Source: Melioribacter sp.
GTDB lineage: Bacteria; Bacteroidota; Ignavibacteria; Ignavibacteriales; Melioribacteraceae
DNA: 26,853 nucleotides
Direction of reading: 5' to 3'
Assembly: GCA_016841125.1 (NCBI GenBank)
Contig: JAENZU010000002.1
Coordinates: 1 to 26,853, forward strand
Shown piece after piece: positions 25,063 through 26,853 of the stretch. Both the position numbers and the translations under genes were made by a program. Within the stretch, counting starts at the first letter, position 1, and every line of letters begins with the position of its first letter. The notes under the pieces are model-generated. The model saw only the letters and a list, made by a program, of their open reading frames with translations. It was not told where the DNA came from and did no database searches.

Positions 25063-25446
25063 TTAGGTAATTTCATCTTCCAAATTCGTCACTTGGTTTA
25101 ATGTATCAACAATTTCCTTTTTATTCTCTTTATTTGAATTTACTAACCATTTGGTATTTTCCTCAAATGCTTTGGTTAAACTTTCAGTGCCTTTATTAAT
25201 ATCGGAAGATAACTGGTCTCTAGAATTAGAAGCAATATTTCTAATATTACTTAATACATCCAAATTGTCTTTCATAGAATTTTCGAACAGATTGTAAATC
25301 TTTTTCATATTCTCATTATTCTGTGATTTTAATTCTGAAACTAACTCATTTATTTTTTTTATTTGTGTTAAAACCAGCCACAAAAAAACAAGTATAGCTA
25401 TTAAAATGAGGGTAGATATTAAAAATATGTAAGTATTTGTTTCCAT
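25063..25446 (-). CDS. Membrane-anchored coiled-coil protein
   Basis: 127 residues from the ATG at 25446, preferred because GGAAA lies 5 bases upstream; an ATG at 25458 would add four residues (MENI) but has no ribosome binding site. One strong transmembrane helix is visible near the N-terminus (IFLISTLILIAILVFLWLVL, about residues 6-25). It is followed by a polar Asn/Lys/Glu-rich helix with coiled-coil character to the C-terminus (LVSELKSQNNENMKKIYNLF). The topology resembles RmuC-like or ZorA-like membrane tethers only in outline, and no conserved motif was recognised. It sits 18 bases before the helicase-nuclease gene in the same unit, so it may tether that enzyme to the membrane; this is inference. 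Confidence 0.8.
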   Translation of the reverse strand: METNTYIFLISTLILIAILVFLWLVLTQIKKINELVSELKSQNNENMKKIYNLFENSMKDNLDVLSNIRNIASNSRDQLSSDINKGTESLTKAFEENTKWLVNSNKENKKEIVDTLNQVTNLEDEIT

Positions 25447-25499
25447 GATATTTTCCATTTTTAATTATAAAATGTTTAATATATTAGATGTTAAGTCTA

Positions 25500-26285
25500 T
25501 CATCTATAATTCCCAACCGCCCCGTTAGCCAATTCGATCACTAATTTCTTTAGTTCTTTGGGTTCTAATACTGTTACACCTTTTCCTCGTGAGACGACCC
25601 AGCTTGCAACTTCATTAAGTGAGTTTACGTGCATTTCCAAAATGAAATTACCGTCCAGTTCATCCGTTATTTTCTGGTTCTCAATTAATATTCTCGGTCT
25701 GTAACGCTCAGCCCACGGCGGCATGAATTTGAGTTTGACACAGTATTCCTCTTTCCCGGTTTCTTTTACATCAAGAATCCGGTTAAAAACGAATTGCTTC
25801 AATATTCCGTTGTGGGTGGCGAGCATTCTCCAGCTGTTCTCACTTTCGTAAATCACCTGGGGTTCAATTATGCGCGTATCACTTTTATTGCTGTCGGGCT
25901 TTTTGTAGTCAATCTCTACAATTTGCCGATTGCCTATTGCCGACTGCAGCATCGTCATGATAGATAGAGATTTTAATCCGTGCTTTTTAATAAATAATTT
26001 AGTCGCTCTAAAGACGGTATTTTTATGAATGGTCAGACTGGCGTAGTTCGAAAGTATTTCGGTGAGTTTGTCAGAGTTTATTTCAATTTGAAGCTTTATA
26101 CCTTTTTTGCCGGAAGAGTGCACAGCTATACCTTCCATCCGTAATTCCTGAAGATCTCGTTTAATGGTCAACTCCTCACAGTTGAATTTATCCGCAAGAT
26201 CCCCAATAGTATAGCATTTATTAGGGTCTATTATTAAACCTAATATCTCCGACTGACGCTTAATTTTACTCGTGTAATCTTTCAT
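25500..26285 (-). CDS. WYL-domain transcriptional regulator (HTH-WYL-WCX)
   Basis: 261 residues from an ATG with GGGAG about 4 bases upstream. Residues 1-65 form a winged helix-turn-helix of the DeoR/HTH_11 type (YTIGDLADKFNCEELTIKRD). A WYL domain follows at about 115-190 (EIDYKKP; IIEPQVIYESENSWRMLATH; FVFNRILDV), and a WCX C-terminal extension ends the protein (VASWVVSRGKGVTVLEP). Proteins of this layout, such as BrxR and CapW, repress defence operons and are thought to release DNA on binding a nucleic-acid-type ligand. Its base composition (27 G+C in 25681-25740) is clearly higher than that of the helicase gene downstream (12 in 24601-24660). It is the first gene of the minus-strand unit, and its promoter carries a matching inverted repeat, so autoregulation is likely. 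Confidence 0.93.
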   Translation of the reverse strand: MKDYTSKIKRQSEILGLIIDPNKCYTIGDLADKFNCEELTIKRDLQELRMEGIAVHSSGKKGIKLQIEINSDKLTEILSNYASLTIHKNTVFRATKLFIKKHGLKSLSIMTMLQSAIGNRQIVEIDYKKPDSNKSDTRIIEPQVIYESENSWRMLATHNGILKQFVFNRILDVKETGKEEYCVKLKFMPPWAERYRPRILIENQKITDELDGNFILEMHVNSLNEVASWVVSRGKGVTVLEPKELKKLVIELANGAVGNYR

Positions 26286-26307
26286 TTTCTCCCGTCACAA
26301 TACTTCG

Positions 26308-26340
26308 CAAATTTATCATTTGTTTTGCTTAATCACAAAA
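26308..26340 (-). promoter_or_regulatory. Bacteroidota-type -33/-7 promoter for the WYL regulator
   Basis: On the minus strand TTTTG (26340-26336) is followed by 20 bases and then TAAATTTG (26315-26308). This matches the TTTG - N19-21 - TAnnTTTG promoter of Bacteroidota sigma factors. It lies 22 bases upstream of the start codon, leaving a short leader with the GGGAG ribosome binding site. Confidence 0.6.
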
Positions 26341-26343
26341 TAA

Positions 26344-26358
26344 TATCATTAAATGATA
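26344..26358. promoter_or_regulatory. Perfect inverted repeat, likely WYL-regulator operator
   Basis: TATCATT-A-AATGATA is a perfect 7+1+7 palindrome lying 3 bases upstream of the -33 box. A third copy of the half-site (TATCATT at 26314-26320) starts exactly 30 bases away and overlaps the -7 box by two bases. Spacing by about three helical turns and overlap with promoter elements fit a repressor site. Confidence 0.55.
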
Positions 26359-26384
26359 CTGTATAAAAAATTCGAATTATTATT

Positions 26385-26693
26385 ATGCATACAGAATCTA
26401 CAACGGAGTTTTGGTTATTAGCGATATTATCAGAAAGCAATGAGGCAAGTGGCAAATTTATGAAGTGAAAAAGTTCTATATCTGTCAAAAATGTGCATCT
26501 TAACGATGCTGCTATTTAATGCTACGTTCATAATGGTTTGGGATTAAAAGTAATCTATGTCTCGATTGAACATATCAACAATAAGTATGTAAGAGAAGGT
26601 GATTTTAATATTCATCAGTTGTTTAATATTCATTCTTGTATGATGAAGTTCTTGAAATACTGCAATACTGAAGACCTGATACATTTGGAATGA
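26385..26693 (+). other. Gene-free stretch with possible decayed coding sequence
   Basis: Between the WYL promoter and the last partial gene no intact gene is visible. A 27-codon ORF (26385-26468, MHTESTTEFWLLAILSESNE...) is followed in other frames by KKFYICQKCAS and then a 57-codon open frame without a start (26520-26693; GLGLKVIYVSIEHINNKYVR). The fragments look protein-like but are in different frames with stops between them, as in a decayed gene. No family was recognised, and chance ORFs in AT-rich DNA cannot be excluded. Confidence 0.25.
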
Positions 26694-26713
26694 TAGTGAT
26701 ATATGATAAATTG
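26684..26713 (+). promoter_or_regulatory. Possible -33/-7 promoter for the last partial gene
   Basis: TTTG (26684-26687), 19 bases, then TAAATTG (26707-26713), which is one T short of the TAnnTTTG consensus. It lies 31 bases before the ATG at 26745. Confidence 0.3.
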
Positions 26714-26744
26714 CTGAAAATAAAATAGCTTAATTCAATATATT

Positions 26745-26853
26745 ATGGAACCCACACCCGTATTCAGCATAGGCAATATATATGAAAAGCTCTCAGTAGA
26801 TTCCTCAGAGAGAATTTTTCATATTCAAAGAGGTGGCGAAGATTTTGTTCTCT
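26745..26853 (+). CDS. Start of an unidentified gene, truncated by the window edge
   Basis: An ATG opens a frame with no stop through the last base: 36 codons beginning MEPTPVFSIGNIYEKL and continuing VDSSERIFHIQRGGEDFVL. There is no Shine-Dalgarno sequence, but an imperfect -33/-7 promoter precedes it. The peptide is protein-like, without repeats or a signal sequence. Too little is visible to assign a family. Confidence 0.45.
   Translation, partial: MEPTPVFSIGNIYEKLSVDSSERIFHIQRGGEDFVL

Noticed and set aside
26369..26378. AATTCGAATT palindrome upstream of the WYL promoter as a second operator
   Set aside because: A 10-base palindrome is common in AT-rich DNA, and it does not share the TATCATT half-site or its spacing.

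Overview
The window looks like part of a bacterial defence island in an AT-rich genome. The host is probably of the Bacteroidota/Ignavibacteriota (FCB) type. This is an inference from one well-formed -33/-7 promoter (TTTTG, 20 bases, TAAATTTG) in front of the regulator gene, from several genes with weak or no Shine-Dalgarno sequence, and from AT-rich intergenic DNA. No RNA gene, insertion sequence, CRISPR array or attachment site was recognised.

Region 1 (bases 1-18810, + strand) is one very compact operon of seven genes. Neighbouring genes overlap or lie 4 to 12 bases apart. In order it encodes: a RecQ-family helicase whose start lies outside the window; a long coiled-coil protein; a 96-residue SpoVG-family protein that ends in an SSB-like tip (DDEDVPF); a SNF2/RapA-type helicase; a 1600-residue N6-adenine DNA methyltransferase of the Eco57I/PglX type; a 2099-residue SF2 helicase with DUF1998 and a PD-(D/E)XK-like nuclease region; and a UvrD-like helicase with a ParE/RelE-like N-terminus. 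SNF2 helicase plus adenine methylase plus helicase-DUF1998 is the core logic of class 1 DISARM (DrmD, DrmMI, DrmA/DrmB). Here it comes with RecQ, a SpoVG/SSB-tail protein and ParE-UvrD, and no phospholipase-D gene (DrmC) is visible. I read it as a DISARM-related, methylation-dependent anti-phage system of unusual composition. The likely division of labour is that the methylase marks self DNA, the helicases and nuclease handle unmarked DNA, and the SpoVG-tail protein binds single-stranded DNA or docks RecQ.

Region 2 (18868-22097, + strand) is an AT-rich module: a leucine-rich-repeat protein with twelve 23-residue repeats, a reverse transcriptase with an intact YVDD motif and a long helical C-terminus (resembling the UG/Abi, defence-associated RTs), and a 107-residue protein of unknown function behind a strong ribosome binding site.

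Region 3 (22267-26285, - strand) reads toward region 2: a WYL-domain transcription regulator, a one-pass membrane coiled-coil protein, and an SF1 (UPF1/DNA2-like) helicase with a C-terminal DUF559-type nuclease. A perfect inverted repeat next to the -33 box and a third matching half-site over the -7 box, exactly 30 bases away, suggest that the WYL protein represses its own promoter.

Region 4 (26286-26853) holds that promoter, a stretch that looks like decayed coding sequence, and the first 36 codons of an unidentified + strand gene that runs off the window.
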